A stretch of DNA of 62,455 nucleotides, from contig JAMCZE010000001.1 of assembly GCA_023485845.1 (NCBI GenBank), forward strand, positions 1 through 62,455, in the 5' to 3' direction. The notes under the pieces are model-generated. The model was not told where the DNA came from. It did no database searches and saw only the letters and a list, made by a program, of their open reading frames with translations. Below, in pieces: positions 1-7,448 of this stretch. Both the position numbers and the translations under genes were made by a program. Source of the stretch: Patescibacteria group bacterium. GTDB lineage: Bacteria > Patescibacteriota > Microgenomatia > JAMCZE01. The stretch's first letter is position 1, and every line of letters starts with the position of its first letter.

Positions 1-90
1 AAATTTACAGTTACATTTGGTACTACAATAATCTGCGAATTCACACCAGCTTAAAGATGTCCCCAGCTCAATTTAGAAGAAAATTCCTAG

Positions 91-351
91 ACGCAGAAAC
101 CGTGTCCCAAAAATCGGGTACTTGACAAAAATCAACAGAAAATAACAAAACTGGAAAGAAAACAAACACTGTCTCTGTTTCTGAGGCTGGGAATTTATAA
201 CTCTTGGAGTCCAAGAAGCTATGCGGTATTTGAAAAGCATCTCAATCGGGCGGAAGACACATCGTTGTCGATGGGAGAAAGAGTTAGAGCAGCTAATAAC
301 ATTGATCAGATGTTTTATAGGAGGATAAAAAAACATGAGCAAAATAAGTGA
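91..351 (+). CDS. possible small or partial ORF before the element HTH gene
   Basis: An open frame runs from a stop at 88-90 to TGA at 349-351 and overlaps the next gene by 17 nt. Its last ~45 codons look protein-like (a charged helical tail with GERVRAANNID), but no ATG lies near the left end; the first in-frame ATG is at 271. It could use a non-ATG start or be the remnant of a longer gene. It is not in the ORF track, and no family is recognised. Confidence 0.25.
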   Translation, partial: TQKPCPKNRVLDKNQQKITKLERKQTLSLFLRLGIYNSWSPRSYAVFEKHLNRAEDTSLSMGERVRAANNIDQMFYRRIKKHEQNK

Positions 352-937
352 ACAATCAGAAAAACTAACCACCCCAAAGATGCCTGGAGAGACAGAAAGC
401 CAGTATACAGCTTTCCTGCTGTATTGCGAGGTCGGGAGCGTTTCCAAGTTGATGCAGGCATGGCAACAAATATGTCGGAATCCTGTAGGAGAGTTGTCGG
501 TGATTTTTGGCACTAAACTTGGGAATTTACCCTCAGAAAGGACGATTGAACGCTGGTCGGTCAAATACCAGTGGATTAAACGGGCAGACAAGAAGCTGAC
601 AGAAGATTTAGAAGGCTTGAAAAAGAAGTCAACTCAAATCAGACAGAAAAGAGCATATCTGATCACGGAAGCATTCTGGAGCAAACTGCAGGCATTAAAA
701 AAGCAAATACAGGCAGGTGAACCAGCAACTGTCCAGGAAGTTAAAGCATTATGGGAAATGCACAGAACAGAATTTGGAGAATCAATCGGCAAGCACCAGA
801 TAGTGGGAGGCATCGACGAAACAGAGCAAAGACCCCTTACTCCAGAAGAAGAAAAATTGTCAAAGGAGATAACAAAGTTAGAAATGGAATTTAACAAAAA
901 ACAATTAGAGGACAACCAAGATGATAGTTCAAGTTGA
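335..937 (+). CDS. phage-type HTH / terminase small-subunit-like protein of the integrated element
   Basis: A 200-aa protein with a strong AGGAGG Shine-Dalgarno about 10 nt before its ATG. Residues ~65-90 contain ERTIERWSVKYQWIKRA, a pattern (W-S-x-K-Y-x-W-x-x-R) typical of small phage DNA-binding proteins related to terminase small subunits. The rest is helical and charged and ends in a low-complexity acidic/Ser tail. It lies 46 nt upstream of the serine recombinase on the same strand, so it probably belongs to the same element. The DNA target and exact role are unknown. It could equally be an excision or replication regulator. Confidence 0.6.
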   Translation: MSKISEQSEKLTTPKMPGETESQYTAFLLYCEVGSVSKLMQAWQQICRNPVGELSVIFGTKLGNLPSERTIERWSVKYQWIKRADKKLTEDLEGLKKKSTQIRQKRAYLITEAFWSKLQALKKQIQAGEPATVQEVKALWEMHRTEFGESIGKHQIVGGIDETEQRPLTPEEEKLSKEITKLEMEFNKKQLEDNQDDSSS

Positions 938-983
938 TATTACTTGAAGTTTCATTTATGTGTTGTGTTAGCAACAAAAACCT

Positions 984-2618
984 ATGAAAGCTGTCCTACT
1001 CTGCCGAGTATCAAGTCGAGAACAAGAAGAAACAGGCTACTCTTTACCAGCCCAGGAGAAGCTGCTGAAGGGGTATACCCAAAAACAAGGCTATTCAATC
1101 GCCAAAATCTTCACCATCTCAGAAACGGCAAGCGGAAGGAAACAACGAGAGATTTTCTCCTCCATGATGGCGTATGTTCAAAAAAACAACATCAAAATTC
1201 TCATTTGTGAGAAAGTTGACCGTTTTACCAGAAACTTTAAAGATGCAGTTATGATTGATGACTGGTTAGAGGAGGATGAAGAACGGCAAGTCCATATGGT
1301 TAAAGACTCTCTTGTCCTTCATAAAAACTCCCGTTCGCAAGACAAGCTAAACTGGGGAGTCCGCATTATCTTTGCTAAAAATTACATTGATAACCTCTCT
1401 GAAGAGGTAAAGAAAGGGCAGAAAGAGAAATTGGCACAGGGCTGGCTGCCGTGCCGACCCAAGCCAGGATATAAGACCATCGGAGAACGAGGGCATAAGA
1501 CCCATGTTCCAGACGAGACGACTGCTCCTCTAATGCGCAAATTCTTTGAGCAGTATTCGGATGGAGACTGCTCGGTCAAAAAACTGGCTGATATAATGTT
1601 TGAGGCGGGACTTCGCTCGTCAACAGGAGGCAGAATCTACAAAAGCCGAGTCCATCAACTCCTCAAAGACCCGTTTTACATCGGGAAGATTAGGTGGAAC
1701 GGCGAGATTTACCAGGGTAAACATGAGCCTTTAATAAGTCAGGAGATTTTTGATAAGATACAGTTAGTGTTAGCTGGTAAAAATACACCTAAAATAAATA
1801 GACATATGTTTCTCTTTAAGCAATTACTCAAATGTGCCGAGTGCAAAGGCACGGTCACCTGGGAAATCCACAAGGGTATCATCTATGGGCATTGTAACCA
1901 CTACCGCAACTGCTCCCAGAAGAAATGGACAAGGGAGGATGAAATCGAAAACCAGCTATTAACAGGATTTGAGGGATTACAGTTGAAAAATAGCCGTATA
2001 GCAGAGTGGTTGAAAAAAGCTCTCAAAGAAAGTCACCAGGATGCCACCAACTACGAAACAAGCAGCCTCAAAGAGTTACAAGACCGTCTGGCACAGGTTG
2101 AGAAGCGCTTAGATCGCCTCTATGACGACAAGTTGGATGAGAAGATCACCAAAACCTTCTATGATCAGAAATTCAAGCAGTATACCCAGGAGAAGGCAGA
2201 TATTGTGGTAGCCATCGAGAAACACACCAAAGCCAAGAATAACCACTTTGATTTGGGGATAAACCTCTACGAACTCTCCCAGAGAGCCAGAGAGATATAC
2301 CTGCGAGCCAAAGAATGCCACCTTCTGGAAGAACAAAGACGGCTCATCAGTCTGGTATTTACCAGCATGACTCTTGATAAAGGAATCCTGGCTTACGAGT
2401 ATTCCAATGCCTTCAAGTTGATACACAATGCGGTGGTTGAGACTAACGGTTCGAAAGTGGCGAATTTAGCAAAAAATGGAGCGAGGATTTTCGAACCTAA
2501 CGAATTGCCCGATAAATCAACCCAAAAGGGGTCTTTGCGACCCTCTCGTCCTACTTGGCTGCGGGACTTGGATTCGGACCAAGATATCAACCTTCAGAGG
2601 GTCGAGTCCTACCGTTAG
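984..2618 (+). CDS. large serine recombinase (site-specific integrase)
   Basis: A 544-aa large serine recombinase. The N-terminal resolvase domain has the nucleophile motif RVSSREQ (Ser10) and a later EKVDRFTRN segment. A recombinase domain spans roughly 150-280, followed by a zinc ribbon (CAEC...CNHYRNC, ~285-320) and a long coiled coil (~360-430). This is the order expected for integrases that join attP and attB through a covalent Ser-DNA link. The last ~20 codons and the TAG stop lie inside the tRNA-Gln gene read on the opposite strand, so the C-terminus (WLRDLDSDQD...) is supplied by the attachment site. The element body lies to the left and runs out of the window. Confidence 0.93.
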   Translation: MKAVLLCRVSSREQEETGYSLPAQEKLLKGYTQKQGYSIAKIFTISETASGRKQREIFSSMMAYVQKNNIKILICEKVDRFTRNFKDAVMIDDWLEEDEERQVHMVKDSLVLHKNSRSQDKLNWGVRIIFAKNYIDNLSEEVKKGQKEKLAQGWLPCRPKPGYKTIGERGHKTHVPDETTAPLMRKFFEQYSDGDCSVKKLADIMFEAGLRSSTGGRIYKSRVHQLLKDPFYIGKIRWNGEIYQGKHEPLISQEIFDKIQLVLAGKNTPKINRHMFLFKQLLKCAECKGTVTWEIHKGIIYGHCNHYRNCSQKKWTREDEIENQLLTGFEGLQLKNSRIAEWLKKALKESHQDATNYETSSLKELQDRLAQVEKRLDRLYDDKLDEKITKTFYDQKFKQYTQEKADIVVAIEKHTKAKNNHFDLGINLYELSQRAREIYLRAKECHLLEEQRRLISLVFTSMTLDKGILAYEYSNAFKLIHNAVVETNGSKVANLAKNGARIFEPNELPDKSTQKGSLRPSRPTWLRDLDSDQDINLQRVESYR

Positions 2619-2629
2619 ACGATCCCGCA
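2556..2629 (-). tRNA. tRNA-Gln (anticodon CUG), likely attachment site
   Basis: The minus strand folds into a full cloverleaf. The acceptor TGCGGGA pairs perfectly with TCCCGCA, the D-arm is GTC-TAACGGTAG-GAC, the anticodon stem is CGACC/GGTTG around loop CTCTGAA (anticodon CTG), the variable loop is 5 nt, and the T-arm is TTGG-TCCGAAT-CCAA. The 3' CCA is encoded (TGG at 2556-2558 on the plus strand) after discriminator G. A -10 element, TATAAT (plus-strand ATTATA, 2643-2648), lies upstream. The recombinase ORF ends inside this gene on the other strand, as expected when an element inserts at a tRNA 3' end and leaves the tRNA intact. Anticodon CUG decodes CAG; whether the Gln is attached by GlnRS or by the GluRS/GatCAB route cannot be told here. 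Confidence 0.93.
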
Positions 2630-2642
2630 AAATTACCCCTTA

Positions 2643-2648
2643 ATTATA
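2643..2648 (-). promoter_or_regulatory. -10 element of tRNA-Gln
   Basis: Minus-strand TATAAT, 13 nt before the first base of the tRNA. No good -35 was seen at the usual spacing. Confidence 0.5.
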
Positions 2649-2712
2649 CTGCATCTTTGGGGAGGATGGTGTTTATACTGTTATGGCAATCTATTACTAG
2701 TATAATGCGGGA

Positions 2713-3135
2713 ATGAGGATTGAACACGCGGAACTTTTAATAAAACGATCGGATAAAAAAATTGATGTTCTTGAGTTAAGAAGGGCAGATGGGGGATTCT
2801 TCACAGCAGTATATTTGCTGGCAACCAGCAACTGGATTGATGCCAATAATCCGATATATCAGGCAATGGGTTGTCTTGAGTGCCCATTGCTAAAGAGAAT
2901 TGCGGAAGAAGAAGCAAGATCGTATGGTAGCCCCCGGACAACAAAAAATGTATTGGGTAATGACAACGCAAGGGCTAGACCTTTTTCCTACAATAGCTCT
3001 GATGCTGGCAGGACCGTTTTACTTTTTGTGTGCGAGTTACTAAATCCAATGAATAATCATCCGGATTTGCGAAGTATTAGGCCTCCTTGTCTGAAAAAAA
3101 CAAAACTTAGTTTTGATTGTGAAGTTTGGGAGTAG
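2713..3135 (+). CDS. hypothetical protein, 140 aa
   Basis: No family recognised. It is a soluble protein without membrane segments and has two Cys in MGCLECP and a proline-rich C-terminal part. A perfect TATAAT lies at 2701-2706, 6 nt before the ATG, which supports this start and implies a leaderless transcript. It is the first gene on the chromosomal side of the tRNA-Gln attachment site. Base composition is more AT-rich than the core genes, which suggests an accessory gene. Confidence 0.55.
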   Translation: MRIEHAELLIKRSDKKIDVLELRRADGGFFTAVYLLATSNWIDANNPIYQAMGCLECPLLKRIAEEEARSYGSPRTTKNVLGNDNARARPFSYNSSDAGRTVLLFVCELLNPMNNHPDLRSIRPPCLKKTKLSFDCEVWE

Positions 3136-3154
3136 GAAGATTATGATAAGCGGA

Positions 3155-3185
3155 AGTAATATAATCGGGCTGGAGGGGGTGAAGT
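3155..3185 (+). promoter_or_regulatory. promoter and 5' leader shared with the leader at 36162
   Basis: AGTAATATAATCGG holds a TATAAT -10 (3160-3165) and is followed by GGAGGGGG, a strong Shine-Dalgarno, then ATG at 3186. From 3155 to 3188 the sequence matches 36162-36195 at about 29 of 34 ungapped positions, although the genes behind the two leaders are unrelated. Confidence 0.7.
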
Positions 3186-3437
3186 ATGGCAGGCAGCAAA
3201 GTGGTTCATGTAAATGTTGGAACGGTTGAGAGTGTGCATCTATTGAGTGAGATAACTAGGGAACCCAATGATAAGGCGCGCGTTGTGGATGTCAGGTTAA
3301 CAAAAGGTGGTTTTGATCAAGTTAATATTGGTGCAAGAGCTGATATTAAACCTGGACAAAGAGTTCGAGTGGTAACACGGCAACGAATCGAAAATGGTGC
3401 AACAGTAATTTGGTCCAGCATTTGGCGAGCGAATTAA
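3186..3437 (+). CDS. hypothetical protein, 83 aa
   Basis: A small, probably all-beta protein with no membrane segment or signal peptide. Motifs such as VVDVRLTKGGFDQVNIGA and KPGQRVRVVTRQ suggest an OB- or barrel-like fold, but no family is recognised. The start is fixed by a GGAGGGGG ribosome-binding site 6 nt upstream, which is unusual here because most lone genes look leaderless. It ends 6 nt before the convergent DUF5663-like gene. Confidence 0.6.
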   Translation: MAGSKVVHVNVGTVESVHLLSEITREPNDKARVVDVRLTKGGFDQVNIGARADIKPGQRVRVVTRQRIENGATVIWSSIWRAN

Positions 3438-3443
3438 TAGGAA

Positions 3444-3776
3444 CTATTTCTTTCTTGCTCTTTTGATCTCGTCAAGGAGTTCTTGTTTGGCGGCGGCGGC
3501 GGCGGCGCGGATAGCCGCTTCAATATCCACCGGGGTTTGCGCCTGCAGATAGTTCAGCAGTTTTGGGTCATGGGGGGCTTGGTGAAACTTCGTCAGAAAT
3601 TCTTCGTGTTTGGCAGCGGGCAGGTGGGTGAGAATCACGTCCAAAACCCGGTGGTGCAGAGTTTCATCAACCAATTCAATAAGCTCTTCCCGTTCTTCCA
3701 CCGCAATTTCGTGTTTGTCCAGAACGGCAATAACCTCTTCTCGCAGAACTAGATGGTCATAGAAAATCTTTACCAT
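3444..3776 (-). CDS. DUF5663-like helical protein
   Basis: A 110-aa, almost wholly alpha-helical, charged protein resembling the small DUF5663 proteins common in Patescibacteria; function unknown. Conserved-looking segments are REELIELVDETLHHRVLDVIL and FHQAPHDPKLLNYL. An alanine run (IRAAAAAAK, from a GGC triplet repeat) links the core to a Lys/Arg-rich tail. The upstream side is occupied by an AT-rich word repeat, and the next gene on the same strand is the four-helix-bundle protein. Confidence 0.6.
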   Translation of the reverse strand: MVKIFYDHLVLREEVIAVLDKHEIAVEEREELIELVDETLHHRVLDVILTHLPAAKHEEFLTKFHQAPHDPKLLNYLQAQTPVDIEAAIRAAAAAAKQELLDEIKRARKK

Positions 3777-3833
3777 AATTTAAAATTCAAAAATCAAAAG
3801 TCAAAAATTCAAGTTAAAATTAAAAATTTTTAC
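3777..3833. repeat. AT-rich word repeat, left flank of four-helix-bundle gene
   Basis: Imperfect tandem words of the AAAATTCAAAAATCAAAAGTC type. The same family, in inverted orientation, flanks the other side of the four-helix-bundle gene at 4171-4215. Confidence 0.75.
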
Positions 3834-4194
3834 TTTTAAGTTTCATCACTCCGGCTGCGAGCATACTTGCGATTTCGGAAACTTCATCAATTAATGTTTG
3901 CGTGCCTTTTCCGGCAGCCAACCCGGAGTCCCTTAGTAATAATAACCAATATCTTGTTTCGTTGGCACTCTTAAGTGCTATTTCGTAAAACTTCTTGTAT
4001 TCAAGGCGAGAGCTGGCAGCGCCGCCTTCAATTAAATTTGCTCCTATTGACATGGCAGACCGAAGGAGTTGATCAGTAATAACCCAGGCGGATCTTTTCT
4101 GGGGCAGGCTGTCAACAAGGGTCATTGTTGCCAAACTAAATTTGAAGCAACGATCTTTCAAGTCACTTTTATATTTTGAATTGTAATTTTGCAT
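3820..4194 (-). CDS. four-helix-bundle protein (23S IVS / S23-like family)
   Basis: A 124-aa protein of the four-helix-bundle family first noted in 23S rRNA intervening sequences and related to the Avd proteins of diversity-generating retroelements. Family features are RSAMSIGANLIEGGAASSRLEYKKFYEIALKS split over helices 2-3 and ANETRYWLLLLRDSG in helix 3. Its function is unclear, though a basic-faced bundle may bind nucleic acid. The first eight codons (MQNYNSKY) lie within the AT-rich word repeat that flanks the gene, so the start is repeat-derived. Inverted repeat copies on both sides suggest that gene and repeats move as a cassette. Confidence 0.88.
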   Translation of the reverse strand: MQNYNSKYKSDLKDRCFKFSLATMTLVDSLPQKRSAWVITDQLLRSAMSIGANLIEGGAASSRLEYKKFYEIALKSANETRYWLLLLRDSGLAAGKGTQTLIDEVSEIASMLAAGVMKLKSKNF

Positions 4195-4215
4195 TTTAAA
4201 TTTTGAGTTTTGACT
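4171..4215. repeat. AT-rich word repeat, right flank of four-helix-bundle gene
   Basis: TTTTGAATTGTAATTTTGC-type words, the inverted counterpart of 3777-3833. It overlaps the first codons of the four-helix-bundle gene. Confidence 0.75.
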
Positions 4216-4221
4216 TCATGG

Positions 4222-5067
4222 TTACGCTTGCTTAGCAGTTAGTTCTTTATTGACTTCTATATTATATTCTAATGGCCCTAACGGGACTTCGTTGTTGGGG
4301 TCATCAAGGAAAAACATCACCACCGGATGATTTTGCATGCCGGTGTTGATGCCCAGATATTCCAGCACTTCCGGGGATCCCCCAAAATGTTTGCCGGTCC
4401 AATCGGCTGGCCCGGCATCAGCCACGGCGCTGACTATGGCTTTGCCGTTGGCAGGATTAACCACCACCATCCGGCGCCAGCGGTACCAGTCAACATAATA
4501 TTTGGTCCGCTCCCGCCAGTCCGGCAGGTAGATAATCGGGACAGCGACATAATATTTTTCCACCGTGGGATCGGTGACATAGCCCCAACCGCCCAGCCCC
4601 GGGGCCATGTTGGGCACGTTGTCGCCCGGGAAACGGGCCAGATGTTGTTCGGCCCCCATGCGGCCATAATCATGGGGCAGGCGGTTGCCGTCCAGTTCGG
4701 GAACAGCGTTCACGCCGAAAGCCGCTTTAATTTTTTGGCTGATTTCCTGTTCCTGGTCAGGCGAAAGGCTCCATTGGCCTTCCGGCGGCAAAATGTTTTG
4801 CCAGGTCAAATTATTGGCGGCAATGGTGGTGTTGGCCTGGGTCGGCAAACCAGTGTGGGCGGTTAACAAGAGGCTGCCAGCCAAAGCTCCGGAAGTCAGC
4901 AGCCGGGCGGCATGCTGGCGGATTTTGCCCGGGCGCAGTTTAAGGTGGCCGAAGAACTCGGCGGCGGTTGGGTGGCTGACCAGCAGCTTTTTCTCCGATT
5001 CAAAACTGCGCAGTTTAAGGCGGGCCCTTAAATTTTCGCTATCCAGTCTTGGTTTATTTTTGTCCAT
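4222..5067 (-). CDS. membrane-anchored exported protein with a beta-barrel-like C-terminal domain
   Basis: A 281-aa protein with a long basic cytoplasmic N-terminus (~1-52), one hydrophobic segment (~55-72) and an extracytoplasmic region. The C-terminal part has VVVNPANGKAIV, AVADAGPADWTGKHFGGSPEV and HPVVMFFLDDP, which recall RlpA/3D-type double-psi beta barrels that bind or cut peptidoglycan; this is an inference from motif style. Its start overlaps the end of gltX by 14 nt, so the two are probably co-transcribed. An envelope role is likely but the activity is unknown. Confidence 0.6.
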   Translation of the reverse strand: MDKNKPRLDSENLRARLKLRSFESEKKLLVSHPTAAEFFGHLKLRPGKIRQHAARLLTSGALAGSLLLTAHTGLPTQANTTIAANNLTWQNILPPEGQWSLSPDQEQEISQKIKAAFGVNAVPELDGNRLPHDYGRMGAEQHLARFPGDNVPNMAPGLGGWGYVTDPTVEKYYVAVPIIYLPDWRERTKYYVDWYRWRRMVVVNPANGKAIVSAVADAGPADWTGKHFGGSPEVLEYLGINTGMQNHPVVMFFLDDPNNEVPLGPLEYNIEVNKELTAKQA

Positions 5068-6361
5068 GGGCAGATTGTAAGCGGGATATGGTTTCCTCTT
5101 TCCCGAGAATTTTCATGATATCCCAAAGCGGCGGGGTGGCGGTCTGCCCCGTGACAGCTTGGCGCAGTGTCATAAAATAGTCGCCAACTTTAATATTTTT
5201 TTGCGCGCAGAACGCCCGACTTTGTTCCTCCAGAAATTTTCCGTCAAAGTTTTTTTCTAAGACAGATATAGCGTGGGAAATAATCGCGGCGTTTCCTGGG
5301 ACAGGCGCTGGGGCAGTGAAGAAATAATTCGTCAAAGCATCAAAATCTTTCAGGGTCACCAGCCGGTCTTTGACCAAGGGAATAAGTTTGGTTATTTCTG
5401 CCCCGGTTTTATCGGTGAACTTTGCCAGCATCTTAACTAGTTTGGTGTCGGCGGTTTTTCGGATGTATTGTTGGTTAAACCAGTCCAATTTTTCCGTGTG
5501 GAAAACCGGGTTGGCCTTTTGAAAGCCGTTTTCATTAAAATTTTCCACAAACTCGTCAAGAGTGAACATTTCCCGGTTGTCTTTGGGCGCCCAACCAAGA
5601 AGAATGATGAAGTTTAAAAGAGCGGCCGGTAAATAGCCATGATCAAGAAAACTGCTGATGGAAGTTGACCCTTTTCGCTTTGATAATTTGCCACCCTCCG
5701 GTGATTGCACGTCGGTTAAGTGCCCGATTTCTGGCGTTTCATAACCCAGATATCTATAAACAAGTAAATGGATGGGTGTGCTCGACATCCAGTCATAGCC
5801 TCGCAGCACATGAGAAATATTTGTCTCGTGATCATCAACAGCTGCCGCTAGATGATAAGTGGGGAAGCCGTCGGATTTGAGAAGAGTGGCATCAAAGACT
5901 TTGTCTGTATTCCAACTGATTTCCTTTTGAAAAACTAGATCTCGGAACGAAATTTTTTCACCATCAGGCACTTTGAGTTTGATTGCCCCCACCGTTAATT
6001 TTTTCTCACGGCAGGGATCCCGCAGGATTTGGGAGTATCCGTCCTTCTTGGCATTTTTTCCTGGGCAATTGCAATAGAAAGCATGGCCGGTGGCCACCAA
6101 TTCCTCGGCAGCGGCTCGGTAAAGATCGAGGCGCTCAGACTGGACATAATACTCGTCCCAATTCATATTGAATGTTGTTAACATATTTTTTAGGCTAGTC
6201 ACGGCTTCGGGGACATATCTTTTTTGGTCAGTGTCCTCAATACGAAAAATAAAATCGCCATCACTATGTTTGGCTAAGGCGAAGGCATAAGCAGCGGTTC
6301 GCAGGTGACCAATATGCGGTTGTCCGGTGGGCGAGGGGGCGAAACGGGTTCGGACTTTCAT
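5054..6361 (-). CDS. gltX: glutamyl-tRNA synthetase
   Basis: A class I aminoacyl-tRNA synthetase that charges tRNA-Glu. The start at 6361 was chosen because the protein then begins MKVRTRFAPSPTGQPHIGH, the family's normal N-terminus; the ORF-track start 64 codons upstream adds non-homologous sequence. HIGH is present as HIGHLRTA and KMSKS as KLSKRKGS. The C-terminal helical anticodon-binding part is present, giving 435 aa, a little shorter than usual. In bacteria without GlnRS the enzyme also mischarges tRNA-Gln for GatCAB; that cannot be decided here. A TAGAAT-like -10 lies 8 nt before the ATG. Confidence 0.95.
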   Translation of the reverse strand: MKVRTRFAPSPTGQPHIGHLRTAAYAFALAKHSDGDFIFRIEDTDQKRYVPEAVTSLKNMLTTFNMNWDEYYVQSERLDLYRAAAEELVATGHAFYCNCPGKNAKKDGYSQILRDPCREKKLTVGAIKLKVPDGEKISFRDLVFQKEISWNTDKVFDATLLKSDGFPTYHLAAAVDDHETNISHVLRGYDWMSSTPIHLLVYRYLGYETPEIGHLTDVQSPEGGKLSKRKGSTSISSFLDHGYLPAALLNFIILLGWAPKDNREMFTLDEFVENFNENGFQKANPVFHTEKLDWFNQQYIRKTADTKLVKMLAKFTDKTGAEITKLIPLVKDRLVTLKDFDALTNYFFTAPAPVPGNAAIISHAISVLEKNFDGKFLEEQSRAFCAQKNIKVGDYFMTLRQAVTGQTATPPLWDIMKILGKEETISRLQSAHGQK

Positions 6362-6401
6362 ACGAGAGAATTCTATCATAGAATAAGAGGGAACTGCCCA
6401 T

Positions 6402-7448
6402 ATGGCAACACTGACACAAACGGCATATGTCACCCGTAAGGCGATTAACATCGGATTAATCGTTCTGGCAGCGCTTTTTGTCTTGAGATTGGCCTTTGGT
6501 TTGGTGGTGGGCCTGTGGAACCGGATCTTTCCACCCCCGCCTCCGGCGGCCACCTTGGCTTTTGGCCAATTGCCCTACCCGGCGGCCCAAAATGACGTGT
6601 CCACCCCTTCAGCCGCCATTTCTTATTCTCTGGAAACGGCCGACGGCGGTTTGCCGGCCATGCCTGCCACAATTGAGGTTTTCTTTATGCCCCAACCCGG
6701 CCCCACATTTGGTTCTTTTGACAAGATGAAAGCCTTGGCAGCCAAAATTGGCTTTGCCGACGTGCCGGTTAAAACTTCCAGCACCGCCTGGCGTTTCACC
6801 GACGCCGCTAATCCTTTGCGCACTCTGGACATTGACGAGGTCAGCGGGAATTTTCGCTTAACCTACAATTTTTTGTCCGATTTGTCGCTGTTTAATGATA
6901 AGAATTTTTCTTCCCAGGATCAGATTGCCGGTGATGCTCGGTCATTTTTTAGCAATCTCGGACTTTTGCCGGCGGACATTGCCACCGCCAGCCCGACCCT
7001 GTCCTATTTTAAACTTGATTCCGGAGCCCTGATTCCCACCACTTCGCTTTCCGACGCTGATGCTGTTGGCGTCACTTTGAACCGGGCCGACGTCGAAGGA
7101 CTGCCTGTGGTGTCTCCTGACCCCAATCAGGGACTGGTGTCGGTGCTGTTTTCCGGCTCCAACGAGCAGAAGAAGAAAATTTTGGAGGCGCGCTATTTCT
7201 ACACGCCGGTGGACCAGGAAAACTTTGCCACTTATCCGGCCATCTCCACCGACACGGCGTTTAATAATCTAAAGTCCGGCAAGGCAATTTATGCCAGTTT
7301 GGCAACTCCGACCCCGACGACGGTGACAATTCGCAAGGTCTATTTAGCCTATCTTGACCCCTACCCGTCGCAAAGTTTTCTCCAGCCGGTGTTGGTTTTT
7401 TCCGATGAGAAGAGTTTTATGGCGTATGTGCCGGTGGTGAACTACTGA
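6402..7448 (+). CDS. single-pass membrane protein with large extracytoplasmic domain
   Basis: A 348-aa protein with a short cytoplasmic N-terminus, a membrane helix (~14-38), a proline-rich stretch (FPPPPPAA) and a ~290-residue exported part of mixed alpha/beta pattern. No family is recognised with confidence; the size and layout recall YycH/YycI-type accessory proteins, but that is only a resemblance. It is divergent from gltX and convergent with the D,D-carboxypeptidase, and the two 3' coding ends overlap by 32 nt. A gene of the cell envelope is likely. Confidence 0.6.
   Translation: MATLTQTAYVTRKAINIGLIVLAALFVLRLAFGLVVGLWNRIFPPPPPAATLAFGQLPYPAAQNDVSTPSAAISYSLETADGGLPAMPATIEVFFMPQPGPTFGSFDKMKALAAKIGFADVPVKTSSTAWRFTDAANPLRTLDIDEVSGNFRLTYNFLSDLSLFNDKNFSSQDQIAGDARSFFSNLGLLPADIATASPTLSYFKLDSGALIPTTSLSDADAVGVTLNRADVEGLPVVSPDPNQGLVSVLFSGSNEQKKKILEARYFYTPVDQENFATYPAISTDTAFNNLKSGKAIYASLATPTPTTVTIRKVYLAYLDPYPSQSFLQPVLVFSDEKSFMAYVPVVNY

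Noticed and set aside
73-591. 172-aa minus-strand ORF
   Set aside because: It lies antisense to the AGGAGG-led HTH gene, has an odd composition with scattered Cys and Phe, and no ribosome-binding site or domain.
944-1210. 88-aa plus-strand ORF
   Set aside because: Out-of-frame shadow of the serine recombinase N-terminus.
3490-3512. GGC triplet repeat as a regulatory microsatellite
   Set aside because: It encodes an alanine run within a helical DUF5663-like protein and needs no other explanation.
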